Source: Bacteroidota bacterium (GTDB lineage Bacteria; Bacteroidota; Bacteroidia; NS11-12g; UBA955). Taken from it: DNA of 64,000 bases. Each line of letters opens with the position of its first letter. The stretch's first letter is position 1. Position numbers and translations under genes: made by a program. Below are positions 26,578-34,302 of this stretch, one piece after another. The DNA lies in contig JAUXOK010000004.1 of assembly GCA_030682255.1 (NCBI GenBank), positions 90,573-154,572 on the forward strand, read 5' to 3'. The notes under the pieces were generated by a model. The model was not told the origin of the DNA. It saw only the letters and a program-made list of their open reading frames with translations, and searched no databases.

Positions 26578-28056
26578 TTGAAATCATTTTTTACAACTAA
26601 AATAAATTTAACGACTAACAACAATCAAAATTACTATTTTGGCATTTTTGCTAGTGCTATAATAGCTTTTGGCTTGTTTTTAAATGCTATTCAACCGGGT
26701 TTAATATTAACAGATGGTGGCATTTTTTCATCTATTGCTTTTAAGATTCAAAATCATGGCACTTTATATATTGATGCTTGGGAGAATAAACCACCAGGCA
26801 TTTTTTATTTAATAGCAATATTCTATTTCATAATTCCATCTAAAGTCTATGCGCTTTTTATAATGAGTAGCATTGTTTTTGTATTAACTTCTTTACTAGT
26901 TTATGATATTTATTTTAGAGTTTTACAATCATTATTTAAATCAATTTTATTTACTGCCATTTCATTAATGTTTATCATTTATCCTAATAATATTGGTGAC
27001 GGTTTATACACAGAAATTTATGGAACATTTTTTATCCTTTTAAGCATCTTTTTTTGGGATTTATATCAATCAAATGAGAGTAATAAAAACGGATTTTTAT
27101 CAATGTTTACATTGGGTTTAAGTTTTTGGTTCAAAGAGCCATTTATATTTGTATGTATTCCATTAGGTATTTATTATTTGTGGAATTTAAAACATAAAAA
27201 ACATATGAAAATTTTTATAGTTTCATTTATTGCACCATCTTTATTTTTCATTATAATACTTTTAGTTACTGGCTCGTTAAAGGGTTTTATAGATATGATT
27301 ATTTATAATTTTACATATTTAAATTCAGACGTAGGCGTACCTATAAAAGAAAAATTAAGCGATTTGTATGATAACTTTATTGATAAATTGCTGGTTTTAG
27401 TTATAGTTTATACGTTGCTTTTGATATCAAAATCAGATACACAAATTATCAGAAGGAATAAAATATTTTGGCTGACAATATTAATGAGTAGCTCTTTGTT
27501 TTTCTTATTAACACCTTACAATTTTGGACATTATTATTATGTCTTTTTCACTCTATTTTTTGTTGTGTTTATAAAAACATATCATGCAAGCATTCATAAT
27601 TTACCTATAGTAAAATTATTATTCATTCCAATTTTATTGTGGTCAATTTTTCAGTTGAACAAAACAAATGCCTTGAACTTAACTTTTAAATTAAAACCAT
27701 ACCAAGCAGATGCCATTTCAAGTAGATTAATGAGAGATAAAGGTAAATCTTTATTTGTGGATTGTGTTGAAGAGGGTGGATATTATGTCAAAGGCAATGT
27801 GATGTTTAACACGTTTTTACCTGTTGCATTGCCTGTTCATTTTAGCGATGAAAGAAGTGGAATTGAAAACAGAAAAAAACTCTGGAATGAGTTATCATCT
27901 AATCCTCCTGAATATATTATCAGGTATCAATACACCTCTTATTACTATTGGAATTTACCTCACAATGGTTTTTATGACAATGAATACAGTGTAATAGATA
28001 GTACATTAAATTTCAATCAACAAAAAATATTTCTCTTACAATATTTAAAAAAATAG
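26578..28056 (+). CDS. GT39-like (ArnT/PMT type) membrane glycosyltransferase
   Basis: A 492-residue multi-spanning protein. The first loop has LTDGGIFSSIAFKIQNHGTL and YIDAWENKPPGIFYLIA, the pattern of GT-C/PMT_2 enzymes with an acidic residue and the 'D.W..KPP' box. About ten further hydrophobic segments and a soluble tail of about 100 residues follow. It likely moves a polyprenyl-phosphate-linked sugar to an envelope acceptor. The start is a TTG; no in-frame ATG exists near it. The stop codon sits inside a terminator-like palindrome. Confidence 0.7.
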   Translation: MKSFFTTKINLTTNNNQNYYFGIFASAIIAFGLFLNAIQPGLILTDGGIFSSIAFKIQNHGTLYIDAWENKPPGIFYLIAIFYFIIPSKVYALFIMSSIVFVLTSLLVYDIYFRVLQSLFKSILFTAISLMFIIYPNNIGDGLYTEIYGTFFILLSIFFWDLYQSNESNKNGFLSMFTLGLSFWFKEPFIFVCIPLGIYYLWNLKHKKHMKIFIVSFIAPSLFFIIILLVTGSLKGFIDMIIYNFTYLNSDVGVPIKEKLSDLYDNFIDKLLVLVIVYTLLLISKSDTQIIRRNKIFWLTILMSSSLFFLLTPYNFGHYYYVFFTLFFVVFIKTYHASIHNLPIVKLLFIPILLWSIFQLNKTNALNLTFKLKPYQADAISSRLMRDKGKSLFVDCVEEGGYYVKGNVMFNTFLPVALPVHFSDERSGIENRKKLWNELSSNPPEYIIRYQYTSYYYWNLPHNGFYDNEYSVIDSTLNFNQQKIFLLQYLKK

Positions 28057-28076
28057 TAAACTTAGTTTACTATTTT
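28050..28076. terminator. AT-rich perfect palindrome at the end of the glycosyltransferase gene
   Basis: Arms AAAATAGTAAAC and GTTTACTATTTT (12 bp, perfect) with a TTA loop. It includes the stop codon, is preceded by an A run and ends in T residues. It could terminate the glycosyltransferase transcript or act as a regulatory palindrome for the SET gene downstream. Confidence 0.55.
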
Positions 28077-28079
28077 GAA

Positions 28080-28097
28080 TTTATCAAACTTGATAAA
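28080..28097. promoter_or_regulatory. Operator-like palindrome upstream of the SET gene
   Basis: TTTATCAA-AC-TTGATAAA: perfect 8-bp arms with a 2-base centre. It lies 7 bases upstream of a -7 element, so it overlaps the expected -33 region. This is a typical position for a repressor or activator dimer. No regulator in the window can be assigned to it. Confidence 0.45.
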
Positions 28098-28104
28098 ATG
28101 TTGA

Positions 28105-28112
28105 TACCTTTG
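28105..28112 (+). promoter_or_regulatory. First -7 element TACCTTTG for the SET/H1-like pair
   Basis: A perfect TAnnTTTG. Transcription would begin near 28118, giving a leader of about 50 bases with a small TGTTG/CAACA hairpin (28115-28129). Confidence 0.5.
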
Positions 28113-28145
28113 TGTGTTGTAACGCAACAATTTTAAAACTATACT

Positions 28146-28153
28146 TACTTTTG
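28146..28153 (+). promoter_or_regulatory. Second -7 element TACTTTTG for the SET gene
   Basis: A perfect TAnnTTTG, 16 bases before the GTG start at 28170. It resembles the short-leader arrangement seen at many other genes here. Confidence 0.5.
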
Positions 28154-28169
28154 AAATCATAAAAATATT

Positions 28170-28550
28170 GTGATTAAAAACTTGAAAGTCGTAAACAGCA
28201 ATTTATTTGTCGATAATGCTGGACATAAAGGAAGGGGGGTGTTTACATCTAAAGTTTTAAAAAAAGGGGAAATAATAGAAATTTGTCATGTCATTGAAAT
28301 CAGTAGAAAAGATCATCAAATGCTAGTAGGCAATATAATAGAGAACTATACGTTTGTTTGGAATACTCAAAAAAAAACTGCGGCCATTGTTTTGGGTTTT
28401 GGTTCATTGTATAATCATACCAAAAAACCCAATGCAGATTATATAAAAAAAATAAAACAAGGTGTGATGGTATTCAAAGCTATTAAAGATATAAAAGTAG
28501 GCGAAGAGATAACAATAGATTATGGAGAAATGCACGCTGATTTAACATAA
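28170..28550 (+). CDS. Stand-alone SET-domain protein (putative protein lysine methyltransferase)
   Basis: 126 residues, GTG start, no signal peptide. The SET core is complete in miniature: GHKGRGVFTSKVLKKGE (AdoMet-binding G.G region, residues 18-34), SLYNHTKKPNADY (79-91, equivalent to the NHS.xPN motif, with Asn82-His83) and IKVGEEITIDYGE (108-120, with Tyr118). There are no pre- or post-SET domains. SET enzymes methylate protein lysines using S-adenosylmethionine. The gene is followed at 42 bases by a Lys-rich histone-H1-like gene, which is an attractive candidate substrate. Two -7 elements and a palindrome precede it. Activity is inferred. Confidence 0.87.
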   Translation: MIKNLKVVNSNLFVDNAGHKGRGVFTSKVLKKGEIIEICHVIEISRKDHQMLVGNIIENYTFVWNTQKKTAAIVLGFGSLYNHTKKPNADYIKKIKQGVMVFKAIKDIKVGEEITIDYGEMHADLT

Positions 28551-28592
28551 CAAGATAAAAAAATAAAAACCCAATTATAATTATTAATAAGT

Positions 28593-28841
28593 ATGGCAAC
28601 AACAAAAAAACCAGCTGCTAAAGCAAAAGCAACAAAAGCAGCACCAAAAGCAGCTCCTAAAGCAAAAGCTAAAGTAGCTACAAAAGCAGCAGCTCCTAAA
28701 GCGAAAGCTAAAGCAGCTCCAAAAGCAAAAGCTAAAGCGGCTCCTAAAGCAAAAGCTAAAGTAGCTCCTAAAGCGAAAGCGAAAGCAGCCCCAAAAGCGA
28801 AAGCAGCTCCTAAAGCAAAAGCTAAAGCTAAGAAAAAGTAA
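28593..28841 (+). CDS. Lysine/alanine/proline-rich histone H1-like protein
   Basis: 82 residues built almost only from Lys, Ala, Pro and a few Val/Thr. There are about 30 lysines, no acidic and no aromatic residues. The unit AAPKAKAK is repeated imperfectly through the whole protein. The composition matches the disordered C-terminal tails of eukaryotic H1 and bacterial H1-like proteins such as chlamydial Hc2 and AlgP-type proteins, which bind and compact DNA. A real globular fold is not expected. It sits 42 bases after the SET gene and shares a terminator with it, so the two are probably co-transcribed. The repetitive DNA invites copy-number variation. Confidence 0.85.
   Translation: MATTKKPAAKAKATKAAPKAAPKAKAKVATKAAAPKAKAKAAPKAKAKAAPKAKAKVAPKAKAKAAPKAKAAPKAKAKAKKK
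28620..28838 (+). repeat. Imperfect short tandem repeats inside the H1-like gene
   Basis: Units resembling GCTCCTAAAGCAAAAGCTAA recur with synonymous changes (gcg/gca/gct for Ala, aaa throughout for Lys). The unit encodes APKAKAK. Synonymous drift suggests the repeat is maintained as protein rather than being recent slippage. Confidence 0.8.
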
Positions 28842-28860
28842 ATTCTACTCTCGATTTATT

Positions 28861-28892
28861 AAAAACCTGTTGCCAAAGCAACAGGTTTTTTT
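28861..28892. terminator. Rho-independent terminator between the H1-like gene and the convergent M1 gene
   Basis: A perfect stem AAAAACCTGTTGC/GCAACAGGTTTTT with a CAAA loop and T tract, 19 bases after the H1-like stop. A-T symmetry lets it act for both converging genes. Confidence 0.9.
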
Positions 28893-28898
28893 ATTTAT

Positions 28899-31745
28899 TT
28901 AAAAGCCAATTACCTTTTTAAGGGGTTGTTTGATATTCAAATTTAATTTTATAACAATATTTCGAGCATCAAGAACGTTTAAATCTTTGTATTGGTCTTT
29001 GATAGATTTTGAATAGATAAAAGGATAATAAATTTCAAAAATATCTTCTAAAATTGGTATACTAATTCCTGCAACGCCAAATTGAGTTGGGCTACTGTAT
29101 ATAATGCCATTTGTTGTAGTTGTAGGAATTGTAAATATACCAAAATCGTAGTATAAATTAAATGGTATTTTACCAGGAAGTGTAATTTCCTGATTCATTG
29201 ATACCATCCATCGGTCGGTTCCAGAAAGCGGCAAATTAGTTCTAACATTGCCATTTCTATTTATAAGATTTTGCCCAAAAATATTATGATCAAAATAGCC
29301 TTCAGATCTTCCTAGCAAAACATCTTCATATAAATAATCTTGTCTTCCTGTGTTAGCAGATAAATAAAAACTTTGTCGAGAAACGTTGCCAAATGAACTT
29401 AAAAACGCTCCAGCAAAAACACGCACCTTGTAGTATTTTTTTCGTTTATTTAAATTGTATTTAGCTTCGCCAATAAAGCCTACTTTGTTGTAACAAGCTT
29501 GTGCAAATTGGCTTAAATGACTATATCCATTTTCTGCATAAACACTTAAATTAAATGGCAAAATGGCGTGCAACATTTCATAATGATATTTGATTTTTAA
29601 ATAATTAAAGAGATATGGATTTGTAAATCTTGAATTTGGTGTACCTTTATCTAATAAATCGGTATGATAATAATTAAGATCTAATCCACTTTTTATCATG
29701 TCGAATTTTGAGTGTTTAAAATTAAATTTAAGATAGGGATTGATTCTAGAATATTGATTATCCTCTCCAAATGCGCTGATACCAAATGATTGTCCCTGAA
29801 TACCAGACTCTATACTTCTAAAAATACGTTTGTTTTTTAATAATAGTAAATTAAGTTGACCATAACCTACCCAACGTTTGGCGTAAACACTATAAGCAGT
29901 TAAACCTGTTAATTGAACATTTCGTTTAAAAATATTTTGATTAGACACAAGCGCACCCAAATATATTTTATCATAATAATTAAAACCCAATGCAGGAAGA
30001 ACATTAAAATGTAAAACTGCCTTATTTGAGGGTGTCTTATATGGAAAGGATAGTTTTAAAAAGGTCTTTTTTTGACCATTATTATAATATTTTTGCTCTT
30101 GTAAAAAACCATTTTGATTGTAAATTAGTTGTGGATGATTGCGATAATAAGCTTCTAGTTTTGGAGCACCTTTCACTTTAATAAGTTCGCCTTTTTTAAC
30201 AACAATATCAACTTCAAAATTCTCATTTAATAATTCAACAAAAAACCAACTTAAATCTTGTTTTGATGTTTTTTCAAAACTATTTTGTATGTCTTTAGGA
30301 AGAGGGTGCCTAAATTTCCAGGTTTCAAAATAATTTCTTATACATGAATCATACACTTCATCTCCTAGGGTTTCTTTTAAAAAAGCAAACAATAAGGGCC
30401 CTTTAACATAAATTACATTGCCATAATTTGAATTTGTAAATTCTTCTGAACTTAAACTTAAAGATTGCGCATTACCATTTCTTGCATTGTATTGAGCCAC
30501 AAATTGATCATTGAATAAACTCAACCATTGTCTAAAACCTAAATGGTTCAAAAAATCATTTCTCGTCTTATACTTATCCATAATTTGATTCTGAAAAAAT
30601 GTATTGATACTTTCGTCCATCCATGGATATTTTCTTTCGTTATTTGCTAAAATACCATAAAACCAATTATGACCTATTTCGTGCACTATGGTTTCTTCAT
30701 CTGCACTGCTACAAATGGTGATAGTTGGGTATTCCATGCCAGCTCCTGCGCTCAGGGGACCAATTACAACAGTGCATTGCTTGTAAGGGTAATTCCCAAT
30801 TAATTCACTGTATTTTTTCACCCCTTTATTGACAAAAAATATAGGATGAGTAGAATTTATGCCATTCATTTTATTATAATCTAAATTAGAAAACAGCCAA
30901 GTAATGATAGAATCTCCAGAACTTAGCCCAACTTTTGAATGATCAACATAAAAAACAGAATCGGCAAACCATGCAAAATCATGAATATTCTTTTCGGTGT
31001 AATTGAGGGTTCGTTTACCATCATTTACGCCACTTAATTTTTTTCCTTTTAAAGATAATAAACGGCTTAGTTCTTCTTTGTTTTGCAAATTACCAGAAGA
31101 TGCTACAAAATAATTGTTTGGTATTGTGATATTGACATTGTAATCGCCAAATTCACTGTAAAATTCACCCTGATCCAAATAAGTCATAGTATTCCATCCA
31201 TTTACGTCATAAACAGCTGGTTTGGGATACCATTGTGTAACTGAAAAAAAACTGCCTGCCATGCCCATTCTAGAAAAAACCTCAGGAAACCTTACTTTAA
31301 AAGGTGTTGAAATTACAATTGAATCACCAGGCAATAAAGTTTGATTTAGTTTAATATGTGCAATGTCTTGATTAATCTCATCTAAATGCCATACAGCAGA
31401 TTGATTGTTTATTTTAAAATCCAATTGTTGAATATTTCCTCGCGAAGAATCTTTGCTGTAGTGAAAATCTCTATTGCCATTTCTAAGTTGTTGTTTAGCA
31501 AAAGCAGTTTTTGGGTTGCTGTATGCATTCGGCCAAACATGAAAATGCAATTCCAACAAGGTGTCTGGCGAATGGTTAAAGTAAGTTATTTGACTAAAAC
31601 CAATAATACAACGATGTTGAGGAAATAATTCAACATCAATTTGATGATTAACCCTTTGTTGCCATATAGACTGTTCAATTAAATTTTGGGAGTTTAAATT
31701 AAAAAACAGTGTCAATGAAAAAATATTTATTAAAAAATGTTTCAC
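28899..31745 (-). CDS. M1 family metallopeptidase, long Bacteroidota form
   Basis: 948 residues with a signal peptide (about 1-19, ending FNLNSQ). An N-terminal beta domain is followed by the M1 catalytic domain: GAGMEYPTITIC (the GAMEN-equivalent exopeptidase loop) and VHEIGHNWFYGI with His355/His359 and the third ligand Glu in WMDESINTFF, i.e. HExxH(18)E. The last 350 or so residues are beta-rich and resemble an outer-membrane-barrel-like region rather than the usual helical ERAP1-like domain. It is probably an envelope aminopeptidase-like enzyme. The GTG start lies four bases from a -7 element. Confidence 0.88.
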   Translation of the reverse strand: MKHFLINIFSLTLFFNLNSQNLIEQSIWQQRVNHQIDVELFPQHRCIIGFSQITYFNHSPDTLLELHFHVWPNAYSNPKTAFAKQQLRNGNRDFHYSKDSSRGNIQQLDFKINNQSAVWHLDEINQDIAHIKLNQTLLPGDSIVISTPFKVRFPEVFSRMGMAGSFFSVTQWYPKPAVYDVNGWNTMTYLDQGEFYSEFGDYNVNITIPNNYFVASSGNLQNKEELSRLLSLKGKKLSGVNDGKRTLNYTEKNIHDFAWFADSVFYVDHSKVGLSSGDSIITWLFSNLDYNKMNGINSTHPIFFVNKGVKKYSELIGNYPYKQCTVVIGPLSAGAGMEYPTITICSSADEETIVHEIGHNWFYGILANNERKYPWMDESINTFFQNQIMDKYKTRNDFLNHLGFRQWLSLFNDQFVAQYNARNGNAQSLSLSSEEFTNSNYGNVIYVKGPLLFAFLKETLGDEVYDSCIRNYFETWKFRHPLPKDIQNSFEKTSKQDLSWFFVELLNENFEVDIVVKKGELIKVKGAPKLEAYYRNHPQLIYNQNGFLQEQKYYNNGQKKTFLKLSFPYKTPSNKAVLHFNVLPALGFNYYDKIYLGALVSNQNIFKRNVQLTGLTAYSVYAKRWVGYGQLNLLLLKNKRIFRSIESGIQGQSFGISAFGEDNQYSRINPYLKFNFKHSKFDMIKSGLDLNYYHTDLLDKGTPNSRFTNPYLFNYLKIKYHYEMLHAILPFNLSVYAENGYSHLSQFAQACYNKVGFIGEAKYNLNKRKKYYKVRVFAGAFLSSFGNVSRQSFYLSANTGRQDYLYEDVLLGRSEGYFDHNIFGQNLINRNGNVRTNLPLSGTDRWMVSMNQEITLPGKIPFNLYYDFGIFTIPTTTTNGIIYSSPTQFGVAGISIPILEDIFEIYYPFIYSKSIKDQYKDLNVLDARNIVIKLNLNIKQPLKKVIGF

Positions 31746-31749
31746 ATGG

Positions 31750-31757
31750 CAAAAATA
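31750..31757 (-). promoter_or_regulatory. -7 promoter element TATTTTTG for the M1 peptidase
   Basis: A perfect TAnnTTTG on the minus strand, four bases from the GTG start at 31745. It supports this non-ATG start and a leaderless mRNA. Confidence 0.6.
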
Positions 31758-31771
31758 AACGATACTTACCT

Positions 31772-31779
31772 TATATTTG
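31772..31779 (+). promoter_or_regulatory. -7 promoter element TATATTTG for the TPR gene
   Basis: A perfect TAnnTTTG, 53 bases before the ATG at 31833. It lies only 14 bases from the opposing M1 element, so each promoter's -33 region overlaps the other. Confidence 0.6.
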
Positions 31780-31832
31780 TACTTACTAGAAAAAGGATTT
31801 TTTTTACAGTATACAAACTAAATATTTTGCCT

Positions 31833-33290
31833 ATGTATGATGACTTTGAAGATGAATCTGACGACCATTTTGATGATGAAGACTTTGATATAAGTGAAGC
31901 CTTAGTAAAATTTGAATCATTAAATTTAAACGATAATGTTTTTTTCAGTGAGGATGAGATAGATGCACTAAACCTTCATTTTTTAATGAAAGGTGAGCTC
32001 GAAAATCAAATCACTATCATCGATCATGGCTTGTATTTATATCCCAATAAAGTTGATTTTTTAATAGATAAAGCAAGTATTTATGTTGATAAAAAACAAC
32101 TACACTTAGCATTAGATTTTATTGAAAAAGCAATTATTTTAAATCCGCTTAATTCCGAAGCCTACAAATTAAAAGCTGAAATATTATCAGACTTAAATGA
32201 TTTTATAAATGCTGAACTAGTTTATCAAAAAGCTATTGAGTTATCTGCATTTGATGATGAATTTCAAACCATTGATTTATACCGTTCTTTTGCAGATATG
32301 TATTGCTCTAACGATGATTTAAATAAAGCAAACAATGTAATTACCGATGCGCTTACAAGATTTCCAAAAAGCGATGCATTATACCATCAATTGGTTCAAA
32401 ACCACATGTCATTTGGCAGTTTAGATAACGCCATTCCAATTTTAAAAGCAAGAATTGATAAAAATCCTTATTCTGATATAGATTGGTTGTTTTTAGGAAG
32501 AGTTTATGAACTTATTCGAGACAAAGAAAATGCAAAAGAGGCTTATGAATATTCTTTAATCATAAACTCAAAATCTTTTGATGCAAGTTTTCATTTAGGA
32601 TGCATATATGAAGATGCAAAAGAATATGAAAAAGCAATAGAGCACTATACAATAAGTAAAAAAGATGACGAAGATTTTTACCCTGAAGTTTGTATTGCAA
32701 GATGTTATTTGGCAATAGATAACGGTATTTCTGCAAGAAAACATCTATTAAAATGTAAAGACTTTCAAGATTTAATACCTGAATATGAATATTTAACAGG
32801 CTATTCCTTTTTAGTAGAAAAACAACCCAAAAAAGCTATTCCTTATTTTGAAAAAGCTTTGTTAGAAGACAGAGAAGATATTTCTGTAATCAAAGGTTTA
32901 TTAGTTTCTTATTTTGAATTAAATCAATTAGATAAAATTTATGATTTTTATACTCAACAAAAAGATTTAAATGACGATTTTATAATTGAAAATTGGAAAG
33001 ATTTTGCAAGTGTTTTTTATCTTTCTGGCTTGATAGACCTATACGACAAAATCGTGAATGAAGTAGAAGGTATAAAAGAACATCAAGGGCAATTTCTTAA
33101 TGTTTTATCTATCGTTAAATATGATAAATTCCCAAATTCAGAAAACAAAAAACAAGTGATAGAAAATTTATTTTTAGATTTTAGTGAAACTATCGAAAAT
33201 GTGAAGTTATTTTGCCCCGACTTATTAGAAGAAGATAAAGAGTTTAAAGAAGCATTAATATATTATAAAAACAATCAAAATGAACAGTGA
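31833..33290 (+). CDS. Tetratricopeptide repeat protein
   Basis: 485 residues from the ATG at 31833. An in-frame extension back to 31737 is rejected because it would start upstream of the promoter and overlap the divergent gene's start. An acidic N-terminus (MYDDFEDESDDHFDDEDFD) precedes roughly ten TPR units, for example LHLALDFIEKAIILNPLNSEA, ANNVITDALTRFPKSDALY and PKKAIPYFEKALLEDREDI. No signal peptide, so cytoplasmic. TPR proteins act as scaffolds; no partner is evident. It overlaps the phosphosulfolactate synthase gene by 11 bases, implying translational coupling. Confidence 0.9.
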   Translation: MYDDFEDESDDHFDDEDFDISEALVKFESLNLNDNVFFSEDEIDALNLHFLMKGELENQITIIDHGLYLYPNKVDFLIDKASIYVDKKQLHLALDFIEKAIILNPLNSEAYKLKAEILSDLNDFINAELVYQKAIELSAFDDEFQTIDLYRSFADMYCSNDDLNKANNVITDALTRFPKSDALYHQLVQNHMSFGSLDNAIPILKARIDKNPYSDIDWLFLGRVYELIRDKENAKEAYEYSLIINSKSFDASFHLGCIYEDAKEYEKAIEHYTISKKDDEDFYPEVCIARCYLAIDNGISARKHLLKCKDFQDLIPEYEYLTGYSFLVEKQPKKAIPYFEKALLEDREDISVIKGLLVSYFELNQLDKIYDFYTQQKDLNDDFIIENWKDFASVFYLSGLIDLYDKIVNEVEGIKEHQGQFLNVLSIVKYDKFPNSENKKQVIENLFLDFSETIENVKLFCPDLLEEDKEFKEALIYYKNNQNEQ

Positions 33291-34065
33291 AATTTTTAAT
33301 TTAACACAACTTCCACATAGACCAGCAAAACCTAGAGACAAAGGCTTGACAATGGTTATGGACAAAGGTTTAAGCATAAGAGAGGCTTTAGATTTTATTG
33401 AGCATGGAAGCCATTTAACAGATTTATTAAAACTAGGTTTTGGGACTTCTTATGTTACGCCCAAACTTAAAGAAAAGATTGAATATTACAAACGAGCTGG
33501 TTTTAAAGTATATTTTGGAGGCACCTTGTTTGAAGCTTATGTTATCAGAAATCAATTTGATGATTATAGAAGAGTAATGGATTATTATGGCATCGATCAT
33601 GTTGAGGTTAGCGATGGCTCAATGGATATTCCTCATGATGAAAAATGTGAATATATAAGAACTTTAGCAAAAAGCTACAATGTTATTTCAGAAGTAGGAA
33701 GTAAAGATGCTGAAAAAATTATTCCTCCATACGAATGGATAGACATGATGGAAAAAGAATTAGAAGCAGGCTCTTGGAAAGTAATTGCTGAAGCCAGAGA
33801 AAGTGGTACTGTTGGTTTGTTTAGAGGAGATGGTGAAGTAAGATCTGGTTTGGTTGCTGAAATTGTTAGAAAAATACCCTTAGAAAATGTGATTTGGGAA
33901 GCGCCTCAAAAATCTCAACAGGTATGGTTTATCAAATTATATGGCGCTAATGTAAATCTTGGCAACATTGCTCCTAGCGAAATTATTCCCCTCGAAACAC
34001 TCCGTTTAGGTTTAAGGGGCGATAGTTTTGATTTCTTTTTGAATAAAGAAAATCTAAGCATCTAG
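33280..34065 (+). CDS. comA: Phosphosulfolactate synthase (ComA family)
   Basis: A 261-residue TIM-barrel enzyme. Family segments are KPRDKGLTMVMDKGLS, GFGTSYVTPKLKEKI, VYFGGTLFEAYVIRNQ, VEVSDGSMDIPHDEKCEYI, VISEVGSKDAEKII and KVIAEARESGTVGLFRGDGE. The founding activity adds sulfite to phosphoenolpyruvate to make phosphosulfolactate, the first step of coenzyme M synthesis in archaea. In Bacteroidota the family may feed sulfonated lipids or sulfolactate, or have another role; the comB/comC partners are not present here. The start overlaps the end of the TPR gene by 11 bases. Confidence 0.88.
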   Translation: MNSEIFNLTQLPHRPAKPRDKGLTMVMDKGLSIREALDFIEHGSHLTDLLKLGFGTSYVTPKLKEKIEYYKRAGFKVYFGGTLFEAYVIRNQFDDYRRVMDYYGIDHVEVSDGSMDIPHDEKCEYIRTLAKSYNVISEVGSKDAEKIIPPYEWIDMMEKELEAGSWKVIAEARESGTVGLFRGDGEVRSGLVAEIVRKIPLENVIWEAPQKSQQVWFIKLYGANVNLGNIAPSEIIPLETLRLGLRGDSFDFFLNKENLSI

Positions 34066-34302
34066 TTCTTACTTTCGTACATAAATTTTTTATTAAATTC
34101 CTACGGTTTAATACAGATGGAGGAATGAAATCTAGAATTTAATATCTTATTCTAAAAAAACAGAAAACAAATACTTCTTAAAAAATGATTTGAATAATAT
34201 CATGTTTATAAGTTTTAAAAAACAAACTCTAAACAGAGGAGCGAAAACATAACAGAGAAATCAGAAGCAAACAATTTAGAAGCACCAAAGCGACACCATT
34301 AC
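34066..34302. other. AT-rich intergenic region between convergent comA and TraB/GumN genes
   Basis: 237 bases without a supported gene, clear hairpin or promoter match. It is the longest convergent gap in the window. Confidence 0.4.

Noticed and set aside
28620..28838. Regular short DNA repeats resembling a CRISPR or minisatellite array
   Set aside because: The repeats are in frame, encode APKAKAK units with synonymous variation and lie inside a gene with start, stop and terminator; there are no unique spacers.
31737..31832. N-terminal extension of the TPR protein
   Set aside because: It would begin upstream of the -7 element at 31772 and overlap the start of the divergent M1 gene; the acidic MYDDFED start at 31833 is better placed.
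34066..34302. Possible small gene in the gap between comA and the TraB/GumN gene
   Set aside because: Only very short frames without promoter, signal or recognisable motif are present.
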